A DNA stretch of 64,000 nt from Arthrobacter silviterrae (GCF_011045165.1 NZ_JAAKZI010000020.1:16191-80190), one strand, 5' to 3'; positions 8,521-17,322 are shown, numbered from the stretch's first letter. The notes: generated from the sequence alone by a model not told the origin. Numbers and translations are program-made.

Positions 8521-9449
8521 CAGCCGGCCGCCCCGCTGAGCAGCGGCTGGGTTCCATGGCTGGTGGCCGCTGTTGCGCTGCCTTCGCGTTCAACCATGTC
8601 CAGAAAGTGGGTGCGCATGTGGTCGGCGTCGGCGTCCCTGCCGGTAAACAACCGGAAGGCGTCCGCCGCCTGGCCCACGGCCATGCGTCCGCCGTCGAGG
8701 ACCAGGCAGCCCCGCTTGCGTGCATGCTGCACCAGTTCAGTCTCGATGGGCCGGTACACAATGTCGGCCACCCAGTGGTGCGGGGTCAGCAATTCCAGGT
8801 CAAAGGAGGCGCCGGGGTGCTCCTTCATGCCCATGGGGGTGCAGTTCACCAGGCCGTCGGCGCCCGGCACCAGCATATCCAGCCCGCCAATGCCGCCACC
8901 GGAGACTGTGCGGTCCGGGAACAGGCCCTGAAGTTCTTCAGCCCGGCTGACGGCCCGGCCGCCATCCATGTCCACCAGGTCCAGGTGTTGCACCCCGGCG
9001 CTGAGGAGGGCGTACGCCACAGCCGAGCCCGCCCCGCCGGCGCCGAGTTGGACCACGCGGCCCACGGGGGCGTTCGGCAGCCCGGTGGCAAAGGCCCCGC
9101 CGAAGCCCGAGAAGTCGGTGTTGTGGCCAATAAAGCCACCGTCCCGGATCAGCACGGTGTTGACGGCGCCAAGCCTGCGGGCGTCCTCGGACACCTCATC
9201 GAGGAAGGGCAGCACCAGCTGCTTGCAGGGGTGGGTGACGTTGAGGCCGTTGAAGCCCATGCGGGCGGCGGCTTCCAGCAAGTCGCCGACGGCGGTGGGG
9301 GCCAGTCCAAGTTCCAGCAGGTCGATGGGGCGGTACAGCAGGCGCAGTCCCTGGCGGTCGGCTTCGCGTTCGTGCAGGGCCGGCGACAGGGAGGGCAGGA
9401 CGCCTTCCCCGATGAGCCCCAACAAATATGACTCGGCTCGAATACTCAT
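8520..9449 (-). CDS. qsuD: quinate/shikimate dehydrogenase
   Basis: Oxidises quinate/shikimate to the 3-dehydro compounds at the head of the operon. The 309-aa protein has the AroE-fold signatures: SLSPALHE, the Lys of NVTHPCKQ, GHNTDFSGFG with the catalytic Asp, a GAGGAGSAVAYAL dinucleotide loop and GRMAVGQAADAFRLFTG. It resembles catabolic QsuD more than biosynthetic AroE. Three in-frame starts exist; ATG 9449 is preferred because GGAG lies 8 bases upstream, whereas ATG 9455 leaves only 2 bases. Its location before qsuB and pca supports a catabolic role. Confidence 0.9.
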   Translation of the reverse strand: MSIRAESYLLGLIGEGVLPSLSPALHEREADRQGLRLLYRPIDLLELGLAPTAVGDLLEAAARMGFNGLNVTHPCKQLVLPFLDEVSEDARRLGAVNTVLIRDGGFIGHNTDFSGFGGAFATGLPNAPVGRVVQLGAGGAGSAVAYALLSAGVQHLDLVDMDGGRAVSRAEELQGLFPDRTVSGGGIGGLDMLVPGADGLVNCTPMGMKEHPGASFDLELLTPHHWVADIVYRPIETELVQHARKRGCLVLDGGRMAVGQAADAFRLFTGRDADADHMRTHFLDMVEREGSATAATSHGTQPLLSGAAG

Positions 9450-9556
9450 GCGCATGGCTCCTTTGGGGTTGTCACCGCGGGCCGGGAAGGTGGGTCCGTC
9501 CGGCGGACGCTCCGGTGACATGAATGACATTACAACACTTGTTCGTATTTTGTACA

Positions 9557-9577
9557 GATGTTCACATCTTGAACATC
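9557..9577. promoter_or_regulatory. operator candidate before the qsu/pca operon
   Basis: Perfect inverted repeat GATGTTCA-CATCT-TGAACATC in an AT-rich stretch between the iclR stop and qsuD. There is no T tract after it, so it looks like an operator and not a terminator. It lies about 110 bases before the qsuD start. An IclR-type regulator gene adjoins it, the likeliest ligand-responsive binder. Confidence 0.6.
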
Positions 9578-9585
9578 GTGAAAAG

Positions 9586-10356
9586 TTATCTGACGGGCAA
9601 TTTGACGGACAGCTCGGCGGCGGCGGATTTCAGCAGCGGAACATGGGCCACCATCTGTTCAATGGTCAGCCGGAATATCGGGGCCGCAATGGCCAATGAG
9701 GCAAACGCAACGCCCTGGGCATTGAGTACCGGCACGGACACCGCGCGCATGCCCAGTTCGTTTTCCTCGTCCATGACGGAATAGCCCTGGCTGCGCACCC
9801 GGGCAATCTCTTCACGGAAGGTGTCCCTGTCCGTAATTGACCTGGCGGTCAGGGGCTTGAGTTCCAGCTCCTCCACCAGCCGGGTCCGGTCGGCATCCGC
9901 CGCGAAGGCCACCAGCGCCTTGCCCACGGAGGTGGTGTGGAGCAAGCCCAGGTGGCCTGGATCGCTGGTAACGCGGAATGTCTGGGGTCCGTCCACCTTG
10001 CTTACGGTGAGGTGCCGTTCGCCGTCGCGCACGGAAAGTATGGTTGCCTCACCGGTCACGTCGGTGACCCGCTGCAGGATGGGCATGGCAGTGCCGGCAA
10101 AGCCGTGGTGGTTGGAGACCTGCTGGCCCAGCTGGAAGACGCGCAGGCCCAGCCGGTACAGCCGGCCGTCCGGTTCGTAGTCAACAAAGCCGTCCCGGGT
10201 CAGTGAGCCCAGCAGCCGGTAGGTGGTGCTGAACGGCAGGGCGGCCAGCTTGGAGAGTTCGGAGGCACTGGCCCCCCGCGGCTCCGAGCCCAGCAGCACC
10301 AGCAGCCCCAGCGCCTTGCCGATCATGTCAGTCTTGGTGTCCTCAGTCACAGTCAT
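9586..10356 (-). CDS. IclR-family regulator of quinate/protocatechuate catabolism
   Basis: Transcription factor of about 256 aa: an N-terminal winged helix (GKALGLLVLLGSEPRGASASELS, then PFSTTYRLLGSLTRDGFV) and a C-terminal IclR effector domain (TSVGKALVAFAADADRTRLVEELELKPLT, then YSVMDEENELGMRAVSVPVLN). It lies between the qsu/pca operon and the divergent MHS carrier, so it probably controls both. An effector such as protocatechuate, quinate or shikimate is inference. The frame is open to an ATG at 10374; ATG 10356 is chosen, though neither has a strong ribosome site. Palindromes at 10366 and 10458 share the half TTGCCACA. Confidence 0.9.
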   Translation of the reverse strand: MTVTEDTKTDMIGKALGLLVLLGSEPRGASASELSKLAALPFSTTYRLLGSLTRDGFVDYEPDGRLYRLGLRVFQLGQQVSNHHGFAGTAMPILQRVTDVTGEATILSVRDGERHLTVSKVDGPQTFRVTSDPGHLGLLHTTSVGKALVAFAADADRTRLVEELELKPLTARSITDRDTFREEIARVRSQGYSVMDEENELGMRAVSVPVLNAQGVAFASLAIAAPIFRLTIEQMVAHVPLLKSAAAELSVKLPVR

Positions 10357-10365
10357 GATTCCATG

Positions 10366-10382
10366 TTGCCACATGGTGGGAG
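10366..10382. promoter_or_regulatory. operator-like site TTGCCACATGGTGGGAG
   Basis: Contains CCAC-ATG-GTGG and shares TTGCCACA with the palindrome at 10458-10474. It overlaps the upstream edge of the iclR reading frame, a position expected for autoregulation. Confidence 0.5.
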
Positions 10383-10408
10383 CTATGACTAGATGGTGAA
10401 AGTAATCC

Positions 10409-10438
10409 TTGACAAGTGACGCCAGTCACGGCCATGAT
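10409..10438 (+). promoter_or_regulatory. promoter of the MHS carrier with internal palindrome
   Basis: A perfect -35 TTGACA at 10409-10414 is followed, after 18 bases, by a -10-like CATGAT at 10433-10438. The spacer carries the inverted repeat GTGAC-GCCA-GTCAC (10416-10429). The carrier gene begins about 100 bases downstream at 10544. Confidence 0.6.
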
Positions 10439-10457
10439 TTCTACATAGCACAAGTCG

Positions 10458-10474
10458 TTGCCACAATGTGGAAA
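10458..10474. promoter_or_regulatory. IclR-type operator candidate TTGCCACAATGTGGAAA
   Basis: Near-perfect palindrome: 14 of 17 bases match its own reverse complement around the core CCACA-A-TGTGG. It lies just downstream of the predicted carrier promoter, consistent with repression by the adjacent IclR protein. Confidence 0.6.
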
Positions 10475-10543
10475 CGCCGCGAAAACTTTGAACTACGCAA
10501 CACGCCAGTATTTTGAGACACCGCAGTCACACAAAGGAATCCG

Positions 10544-11860
10544 ATGAAACAAACAATGCGCCTCAGCGAGCGAGGCCTGGCCCCCACTGAAGGGACTCCC
10601 AAGAAGGCGGCCCTGGCCAGCTTCCTGGGCAGCGCGGTCGAATACTACGACTTCTTCATTTTTGGATCTGCCGCGGCATTGATCTTCCCCCACGTCTTCT
10701 TCCCCAGCGCAGATGCCAACGCCGCCATCATGTCCTTTGCCACGTTTGGCTTTGCCTACGTTGCCCGGCCTTTCGGGGCTGTCATCCTGGGCCATTTTGG
10801 CGACAAGATCGGCCGGCAAAAGGTCCTGCTTTTCACCTTGGTCCTCATGGGTGGATCCACATTCATCATTGGCTGCCTGCCGGACTTTGCCACGGTGGGT
10901 TGGCTGGCGCCGATCCTGCTGGTGCTGGCCCGCCTGTGCCAGGGACTCTCCGCAGCCGGTGAGCAGGCAGGGGCTTCGTCCCTGACGCTCGAACATGCCC
11001 AGGACCACCAGCGCTCCTTCTTTACTTCGTGGACGCTGACCGGCACGCAGGGCGGGCAAATCCTGGCGGCCCTCATTTTCATCCCCGTGGTTGCGCTCCC
11101 GGACGACATCAAGTACGGCATCGGCTGGCGCATCCCGTTCTGGGTCAGTGCCATCGTGGTGGTCATTGCCTTCTTCATCCGCAGGTCCCTGGCCGAGCCG
11201 CCCGCGTTTGCGGAGGCCAAGAAGAACGACCAGATTGCCAAGCTGCCCATTGCCGAACTGCTCAAGCACCACTGGCGCGACGTTGTCAGGGTTATCTGCT
11301 GCGCGTTCATTGCTGCCGTCAGCACGGTCTTTGGCGCCCTGGCCATCAAGTATGCCCAGGACGTGGCGCACGTGAACAACACCATCACCCTGTGGCTGGT
11401 GGTCGCCGCCAACTTTGTGGCCTTGTTTACCCAGCCGATGTTCGGCAAGCTCGCGGACCGGATCGGCCGCAAGCCTGTGTTCATTTACGGCGCCCTGGCC
11501 AGCGCGGTCATGACCCCGCTGTTCCTGCTGTCCCTGGAATCGGGCAGCGTGCCGCTGATGTTCCTTGTCTCGATTGTCTACTTTGCCTGCGGCTACGCTG
11601 CCGCCAATGCCGTCTGGCCATCCTTCTACGGCGAAATGTTCAGCACCAAGGTCCGTTTTTCCGGCCTCGCCATTGGCACCCAGATCGGCTTCCTGATGGC
11701 AGGCTTTGCACCCGCCATTGTTGCCGCCATGGGCGGAATCAAGCCCGGCGGGTGGGTCCAGATCAGCATCTTCACCGGAGTCATCTGCATCATTGCCGCC
11801 GTCTCGGCCTCAACGGCCAAGGAGACGTTCAAGGTCCCCACGGCGGAACTGGGCCGCTAG
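10544..11860 (+). CDS. MHS-family quinate/shikimate-type carrier
   Basis: Twelve-helix proton symporter (438 aa) of the metabolite:H+ symporter branch of MFS. The family loop after helix 2 is present as GHFGDKIGRQKVLLFTL, with the typical start SFLGSAVEYYDFFIFG and LVLARLCQGLSAAGEQAGA. It is divergent from iclR and the qsu/pca operon, so quinate, shikimate or protocatechuate is the probable substrate; which one cannot be read from sequence. The ATG has AAAGGA seven bases upstream. A strong hairpin follows the stop. Confidence 0.88.
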   Translation: MKQTMRLSERGLAPTEGTPKKAALASFLGSAVEYYDFFIFGSAAALIFPHVFFPSADANAAIMSFATFGFAYVARPFGAVILGHFGDKIGRQKVLLFTLVLMGGSTFIIGCLPDFATVGWLAPILLVLARLCQGLSAAGEQAGASSLTLEHAQDHQRSFFTSWTLTGTQGGQILAALIFIPVVALPDDIKYGIGWRIPFWVSAIVVVIAFFIRRSLAEPPAFAEAKKNDQIAKLPIAELLKHHWRDVVRVICCAFIAAVSTVFGALAIKYAQDVAHVNNTITLWLVVAANFVALFTQPMFGKLADRIGRKPVFIYGALASAVMTPLFLLSLESGSVPLMFLVSIVYFACGYAAANAVWPSFYGEMFSTKVRFSGLAIGTQIGFLMAGFAPAIVAAMGGIKPGGWVQISIFTGVICIIAAVSASTAKETFKVPTAELGR

Positions 11861-11874
11861 CCCCCTTGCCAAGA

Positions 11875-11927
11875 ACGACGGCGGCACCCGGCTTGCGCTT
11901 TCAGCGCGCGGCGGGTGCCGCCGTCGT
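11875..11927. terminator. 16-bp perfect hairpin after the MHS carrier
   Basis: Arms ACGACGGCGGCACCCG and its exact complement are separated by 21 bases, starting 14 bases after the carrier stop. No clear T run follows on the plus strand, so it could be a weak intrinsic terminator or a 3'-end stabilising stem. Confidence 0.6.
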
Positions 11928-12013
11928 GCGGGAAGAAAAATTTCATCAAAATTGCCGATGGATTTAATGTGGGCAACAGCTTGGGTTAGACCGGGCGGCC
12001 TACTTTGAATCAC

Positions 12014-14911
12014 ATGACAAAACCGCAAAAAGTCCCTGGCAAACCGTCCGACAACAAACTCTCCCGCCCATTTGGCCTGAGCAGGATGTCAACGGCCGTC
12101 GTGAGAAACAAGCCGCTGGCGATCGTGGCCGCAAGCTGTACCTTGGCCCTCCTGGGCGGCGGGATCGCTGCCGCCTCGATCATTCCCTTCAACCAGCAAC
12201 AGGTCGGCGCCCAGACCGAAAATGGGCAGCAGATCTCCTCGAACCAGGTCATCAAGCCCATCGGCGACCGGCTCATGACTCCGTTCGGCAAGATCATGGG
12301 TTCCACCGTCAGCCCCGACGGCCGCTACCTGGTGGGGACCAGCGCCGACCGTTCCGTCGACCTGCAGGTTTTCGACCTCAAGACGTACCAGCCCGTCGCC
12401 GCCGCAGGCACCCTCGCTGCGGCGTCGTTCGCGACGGCGGCGGGCAGCGCAGGCTACCCGGCCATCGCCTACCAGCACCTGACCGACGGCACGGTGGGCC
12501 AGGAAGGTCCGGTCTTCTCGCCCGACGGCAAGTTCCTCTATTCACCGGTTGCCACCGGGATCGTCCGCTACCCCTTCAATGCAGACGGATCGCTCGGCGC
12601 AGGCACGAAGATCGGCATCCCGACAGTTGGCGGCGCGAAGGCGCTGACCGCCGGCATGGCGTTCTCGCCCGACGGGGCCACGCTGTATGCCGCCGTCAAT
12701 GGCCAAAACTCCGTCGTCGCCCTTGACCCGGTTGCTGGCACCATCAAAGCGACCTTCGCCACGGGGATCGCGCCCCGCCAGCTCAAGTTCGCCGGCGGCA
12801 AGCTGTACGTCTCCAACGAAGGCGGCCGCCAGGCCGTTGCCGGGGACGCGACAATGGGCTCCTATGGCTCGCAGGTTCCCGCCGACACCTACCTTGGCAC
12901 CTCCACGACCGGCACACTCAGCGTCATAGACACGGTGAACGCCTCGGCTCCTGTCGCTTCCATCGACGTCCAGCTCCACCCCACTGCGCTGTACCTTGAC
13001 GGCGCCGCGCTGTACGTGGCGAACACCAACAGCGACACCGTTTCCGTCGTGGACACCGCCTCCGGCAAGGTGGTCCAGACCATCGCAACCCAGCCGTGGG
13101 CTTCGTCGCAGGTGGGATATGAGCCCACATCCATCACGATGCAGGGGGACCACCTGCTGGTCTCGCTGGGACGCGCGAACGCTGTCGCCGTCTACAAGGT
13201 CAACAGGACCGAGCCGAAGGACCCTGCCAGCTACATCGGCCTGCTGCCGACGGACTACTTCCCCGGGAACGTGGCGGCCGTGAACGGCCAGATTGTGGTC
13301 ACAAACATGCGCGGCATTGATGCGCGCGGCCCGGAGCTGAGCTTCAACAAGGGCCCGGGCACCACGGTTGCAACCGGCCACGGCACCCACTCCACCACGG
13401 CGTCGCTGACCAAGTTCACCCTGCCCTCGGACGGCCAAATCCAGCAGTACACCGAGACGGTGTTCAAGCAGAACGGCTGGAATGGCAGTGCCGTTAAGGA
13501 AGCGACGGCGGCAGCCGCCGCCAAGATTCCGGCCGTGGCCGTGCCGAAGCGGATTGGGGATCCGTCCACCATCAAGCACGTGTTCCTGATCGTCAAGGAA
13601 AACCGTACCTACGACCAGGTCTACGGCGACATGAAGCAGGGCAACGGCGATGCCTCGCTGGCTCAGTTTGGTGCGAAGGTCACCCCGAACCAGCATGCGC
13701 TGGCCAGCCAGTTTGGCCTCTACGACAACACCTACGACATCGGCACGAACTCGGCCGAGGGCCACAACTGGATGATGCAGGGCGACAACCCCGCGTACAC
13801 AGAGACCAGTGCGGGGGAGTACACGCGCTCCTATGACACGGAGGAGGACGTGCTGGGCCACCAGCGTTCCGGATTCCTCTGGACGGCCATCCAGTCCGCG
13901 GGCAAGACTGCACGGAACTACGGCGAGTTCCTGTATGGCGAGGGCAAGCCGGCCGGCGCAACGTGGCAGCAGTATTACTGCGCGGCGTCGAGCACCATGG
14001 CGGGAGGCGACCCGGCCCAACTCTTCACCCCGGCGCTCCAGCTGCACGCCAGCTCGACCATTCCTTCGCTCAACGCGATCAGCGACCCGAACGCGGCCCC
14101 GTTCGACACCTCGGTGCCTGACATCTACCGCTACGCCACCTGGAAGCAGGACTTCGAGAAAAACGGCCCGAAGAACTTCCAGATGACATGGCTTTCCAGC
14201 GACCACACGGGCGGCACGGCGGGCCCGTCAGCCCAGGTTGCCGACAACGACCTCGCCGTGGGCAAGATCGTCGACGAAATCTCGCATTCCCCGTACTGGA
14301 AGGACTCGGCGATCTTCATTGCCGAGGACGACAGCCAGGACGGCGCCGACCACGTTGACGGCCACCGGGCACCCGTCCAGGTCATCAGCCCGTACGCGGT
14401 GCACGGCAAGACGGTCAGCACGTTCTACTCGCAGATCAACATGGTCCGGACCATCGAGCAGATCCTCGGTGCGCAGCCGCTCAACCAGAAAGTCGCTGCG
14501 GCAACCCCGATGTTTGACGCCTTCACCAACAAGGCCGAGCTGACGCCTTACACGGCGGTCCCGAACCAGGTTCCGCTGACCGAGGGCGTCAAGACGGCTC
14601 CGGCCTGCGGCAATGACACGCTGGGCCAGACGGGCGCTGCGGCCGCCGCGGTCAACGCCGCCGCGGCCGACGCGGTGGCCGTTCCCGCCTCGATGCAGGC
14701 GATTGCCGGGGAATGGGACAGCTGGTCCAAGAAGCAGCACCTGACCGGCAACGGCGCCAAAGAAGACTCCGCGAACCCGTACCTGTTCAACCGCTGGACC
14801 TGGTACCAGGCACACCGCTGGCAGAGCCCGTACCCGGGCGACACCGAAATTTATGGGCCGGACAACGTGCCGGGCGTCCCCGCAGGCTCCACCGGACACG
14901 CGGACGGCTGA
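12014..14911 (+). CDS. secreted YVTN beta-propeller / phosphoesterase fusion
   Basis: Predicted secreted protein of 965 aa. A basic N-terminus and hydrophobic stretch (residues about 35-60, NKPLAIVAASCTLALLGGG) form a signal peptide. A propeller follows with repeats such as STVSPDGRYLVGTSADRS, MAFSPDGATLYAAVNGQ and LYVANTNSDTVSVVDTA. From about residue 510 there is an alkaline-phosphatase-superfamily phosphoesterase domain: IKHVFLIVKENRTYDQVYGDM, GHNWMMQGDNP and IAEDDSQDGADHVDGHR. It probably releases phosphate from organic phosphates outside the cell. The frame opens with TTG at 12005; ATG 12014 is preferred, but neither has a strong ribosome site. It is monocistronic. Confidence 0.85.
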   Translation: MTKPQKVPGKPSDNKLSRPFGLSRMSTAVVRNKPLAIVAASCTLALLGGGIAAASIIPFNQQQVGAQTENGQQISSNQVIKPIGDRLMTPFGKIMGSTVSPDGRYLVGTSADRSVDLQVFDLKTYQPVAAAGTLAAASFATAAGSAGYPAIAYQHLTDGTVGQEGPVFSPDGKFLYSPVATGIVRYPFNADGSLGAGTKIGIPTVGGAKALTAGMAFSPDGATLYAAVNGQNSVVALDPVAGTIKATFATGIAPRQLKFAGGKLYVSNEGGRQAVAGDATMGSYGSQVPADTYLGTSTTGTLSVIDTVNASAPVASIDVQLHPTALYLDGAALYVANTNSDTVSVVDTASGKVVQTIATQPWASSQVGYEPTSITMQGDHLLVSLGRANAVAVYKVNRTEPKDPASYIGLLPTDYFPGNVAAVNGQIVVTNMRGIDARGPELSFNKGPGTTVATGHGTHSTTASLTKFTLPSDGQIQQYTETVFKQNGWNGSAVKEATAAAAAKIPAVAVPKRIGDPSTIKHVFLIVKENRTYDQVYGDMKQGNGDASLAQFGAKVTPNQHALASQFGLYDNTYDIGTNSAEGHNWMMQGDNPAYTETSAGEYTRSYDTEEDVLGHQRSGFLWTAIQSAGKTARNYGEFLYGEGKPAGATWQQYYCAASSTMAGGDPAQLFTPALQLHASSTIPSLNAISDPNAAPFDTSVPDIYRYATWKQDFEKNGPKNFQMTWLSSDHTGGTAGPSAQVADNDLAVGKIVDEISHSPYWKDSAIFIAEDDSQDGADHVDGHRAPVQVISPYAVHGKTVSTFYSQINMVRTIEQILGAQPLNQKVAAATPMFDAFTNKAELTPYTAVPNQVPLTEGVKTAPACGNDTLGQTGAAAAAVNAAAADAVAVPASMQAIAGEWDSWSKKQHLTGNGAKEDSANPYLFNRWTWYQAHRWQSPYPGDTEIYGPDNVPGVPAGSTGHADG

Positions 14912-14943
14912 CCGTCCGGCGGCGGCACCTGCCAACCTGAAAA

Positions 14944-14979
14944 CGGTGAAGGCCACCTCCCCGGAGGTGGCCTTCACCG
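14944..14979. terminator. bidirectional terminator
   Basis: Perfect 17-bp stem with a 2-base loop (CGGTGAAGGCCACCTCC, then CC, then its complement) between the convergent phosphoesterase and M20 amidohydrolase genes. Its position and symmetry suit termination from both sides. Confidence 0.85.
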
Positions 14980-15056
14980 CTTGTCCCGGCGCTGACTACA
15001 TCCTCAATCGCCCTGTGGCGGGACCGGGGCGTGGTGATTGACGGTTTCTGCCGCGT

Positions 15057-16280
15057 TTAGTCCTCCGCCGTTCCCACCTTGGACAGGATGGCCGCCAGGG
15101 CCGCGCGCACGCCGGTGCTCAAAGTGGGTTCGATCGCCGGGGCGAACCGCGGGGAGTGATTCCCGAACACCGGTCCGCCGTCTGCCAGCTGCTCGGCGGG
15201 ACAGCCGCCAAACCGCCAGTACACGGAGGGAACGGCTATGGCGTCGGCGAGGGTGCCGAAGTCCTCGCTCCCCATCGTCGGTGGCAGCTCGGTGACCGAG
15301 TCGCTGCCCAAGGCCTCCCTGAACCGGCGGATGAGCAGGGCCGTTTCTGCCGGGTCGTTGTAACAGCGCGGAAAGGCGGAAAGTTCGGTAATTTCCGGCG
15401 CCGGCGCAGCGGTGGCTGCTGCCTCGGCGAGAATGATCCGCCTGATGCCGGCCAGGACCTTCTCCCGGACGTCCGGGGTGAACGTGCGCACGTTGACTGT
15501 GAACTCGGCTGAGGCGGGGATGATGTTTTCCTTCAGGCCCGCATGGAAGGTGCCGACGGTGACGACGGCCGAATCCAGCGGGTGCGTTTCCCGCGACACC
15601 AGCGTCTGGAGCCTGACCACCATGTGGGCGCCGAGCACTATCGGGTCAACGGAATCCTGGGGCTGGGAACCGTGGGCCTGGACGCCGCGGACCACCACCT
15701 TCCAGGAGTCGGCCATTGCCATGGCATGGCCGCTGCAGACGCTGACAGTGCCGCTCGCGCCAGGCATGACATGCTGACCGAAGACAATTTCTGGCTTGGG
15801 GGCCTTCTCCCAAAGCCCGTCCTCCACCATGGCGCGGGCCCCGGCAGCTGTTTCCTCGCCCGGCTGGAAGATGAACACGACGGTGCCGGCCCAGGCATCC
15901 TTCGCCCCCGCCAGCAGCGCCGCGGCCGTCAACGCGGCCGTGATGTGTGTGTCGTGCCCGCGGCCGTGCATCACGGTGGCCGTGCTGGCGTAGGGCAGGC
16001 CTGTCTCCTCCCGGATGGGCAGGCCGTCCGTGTCGGCGCGGAATGCGACGACTGGCCCGTCCCCATTGCTCAGAATGCCAACCACTCCGGTGCCCCCGCA
16101 GCGGAAGTTTTCCAGGCCCAGCTCTGTGAGCCTGCCGGCGATCAAGTCTGCTGTTTTGTGTTCCTGCATGGAGAGTTCCGGGTTGGCATGCAACGTTCGG
16201 TAAAGCTGGTGCATCTGGTGGGACTCTTGCTCACCTAGCTCCAACCGGGTGGGCGGAATGGCGGATCGCGGGGTTGGCAT
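15057..16280 (-). CDS. M20 family amidohydrolase with altered metal site
   Basis: Resembles M20D amidohydrolases (hippurate or N-acyl-amino-acid hydrolases), 407 aa, cytoplasmic. Recognisable elements are RADTDGLPI, the catalytic FQPGEETAAGA (Glu142/143), GQHVMPGASGTVSV, GVQAHGSQPQDSVDPI of the lid domain, GSEDFG and a late His in GNHSPRF. The normally Cys-containing HACGHD motif reads HGRGHD, so the bridging metal ligand is Arg107. The ATG has GGAGGG 8 bases before it. It follows lysR by 60 bases on the same strand and probably belongs to the neighbouring dicarboxylate regulon, perhaps releasing an acyl acid from an amide. Confidence 0.87.
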   Translation of the reverse strand: MPTPRSAIPPTRLELGEQESHQMHQLYRTLHANPELSMQEHKTADLIAGRLTELGLENFRCGGTGVVGILSNGDGPVVAFRADTDGLPIREETGLPYASTATVMHGRGHDTHITAALTAAALLAGAKDAWAGTVVFIFQPGEETAAGARAMVEDGLWEKAPKPEIVFGQHVMPGASGTVSVCSGHAMAMADSWKVVVRGVQAHGSQPQDSVDPIVLGAHMVVRLQTLVSRETHPLDSAVVTVGTFHAGLKENIIPASAEFTVNVRTFTPDVREKVLAGIRRIILAEAAATAAPAPEITELSAFPRCYNDPAETALLIRRFREALGSDSVTELPPTMGSEDFGTLADAIAVPSVYWRFGGCPAEQLADGGPVFGNHSPRFAPAIEPTLSTGVRAALAAILSKVGTAED

Positions 16281-16340
16281 GGTGTTCCCTCCTGATGTCG
16301 AGCACCAGGCTAGGTTGCCAGCGACCCCAAGTGCAAGCGG

Positions 16341-17255
16341 CTATGCGTGCGTGGCAGGTTCCGCTGCGCGCTCAAGCGGGAATGCCTTCTTCGCCAGTTC
16401 GACGACGGTGCGCAGCGCCAGCGAGGGATTCGTGTCCCGCCAGGCGAGCGCGATGGGCAGCACGCCAGTGGCCTCGGCAAGAGGGCGGTACGTCACGCCG
16501 TCGACCTGGATGTGGGTGGAGGAGCCCACCACGATGGAAACCCCCACATCCGCCCCCACCAAGGCCAGCATGCTGTAGGGGTCCGGGGCTTCCTGGGCAA
16601 TGTGGGGCACGAAGCCCGCGGCCGTGCAGAGTGAGATCATGGCGTCGCGGATCCGCGAGCCGTGCGACGCCGGGTAGGCGATGAACCGCTGGTCCCGCAG
16701 TTCGGCAATGCTGATCGGCCCTCCGCGGGCCAGCGGGTGGTCGCTCGGAACGGCAACGATGAGTGTCTCATTTCGAACCAGGTGCGCCGATATGCCTGTG
16801 GGTGTTGGGGAGCTGACCACTCCCAGGTCTATCTCCCCGTCGCGCAGCAGCGTCAGCGCCTCGCCTGAGTAGAGCTGTGGCTGAAGTTCAAGGCTGATTC
16901 CGGGCTGCTCGCGCGAAACCTCCCTGGCCAGGATGGAAAGGATGGAATATCCGGTGGTGCCGGCAAACCCCACCTTGACGCTGCCAATCTCACCCTGCTT
17001 TGCGGCCCGGGTGATGCGCTTGACTCCGTCCACATGGATGTGGATGGCCTTCGCCGGTTCCAAGAGGGCCACGCCCGAAGGGGTCAGGCGGACCTTGCGT
17101 GTGGTCCGCTCGAACAGTTCGGTTCCCAGCTCCTTCTCCAGCATGCGGATGATCCGGCTGAGTGCCGGCTGGGCCACGTGCAGCTTTTCGGCCGCGCGCC
17201 CGAAATGAAGCTCCTCCGCGACGGCCAGGAATGCCTCAAACTGCCGAAATTCCAT
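16341..17255 (-). CDS. LysR-family regulator of the dicarboxylate operon
   Basis: Typical 304-aa LysR protein: helix-turn-helix at residues 1-60 (FLAVAEELHFGRAAEKLHVAQPALSRIIRMLEKE is the recognised pattern, in part) and a periplasmic-binding-like effector domain (GSVKVGFAG, LRDGEIDLGVVSSP, VPSDHPLA). It is transcribed divergently from the MHS carrier at 17420 with 164 bases between, the usual LysR arrangement, and ahead of the M20 gene. Effector unknown; a dicarboxylate or its CoA ester is a reasonable guess. Confidence 0.92.
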   Translation of the reverse strand: MEFRQFEAFLAVAEELHFGRAAEKLHVAQPALSRIIRMLEKELGTELFERTTRKVRLTPSGVALLEPAKAIHIHVDGVKRITRAAKQGEIGSVKVGFAGTTGYSILSILAREVSREQPGISLELQPQLYSGEALTLLRDGEIDLGVVSSPTPTGISAHLVRNETLIVAVPSDHPLARGGPISIAELRDQRFIAYPASHGSRIRDAMISLCTAAGFVPHIAQEAPDPYSMLALVGADVGVSIVVGSSTHIQVDGVTYRPLAEATGVLPIALAWRDTNPSLALRTVVELAKKAFPLERAAEPATHA

Positions 17256-17302
17256 GTGGGCTGGGTCTCCTTGGATGGCTGCCGGCCGGTGCCGGCACGA
17301 TT

Positions 17303-17322
17303 ATTGTGAATTTTACATCAAT
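17303..17322. promoter_or_regulatory. LysR-box candidate ATTG-N12-CAAT
   Basis: AT-rich inverted repeat ATTG...CAAT in the 164-base divergent region between lysR and the carrier, about 100 bases before the carrier start. Interrupted dyads of this kind at this position are typical LysR recognition sites. Confidence 0.5.

Noticed and set aside
9557..9577. Inverted repeat considered as iclR terminator
   Set aside because: AT-rich stem without a T tract and placed in a promoter region; an operator is more likely.
12542..14206. 554-codon minus-strand open frame inside the phosphoesterase gene
   Set aside because: Antisense shadow in GC-rich DNA; residue composition (Val/Arg/Gly) is not protein-like and the opposite frame has clear domains.
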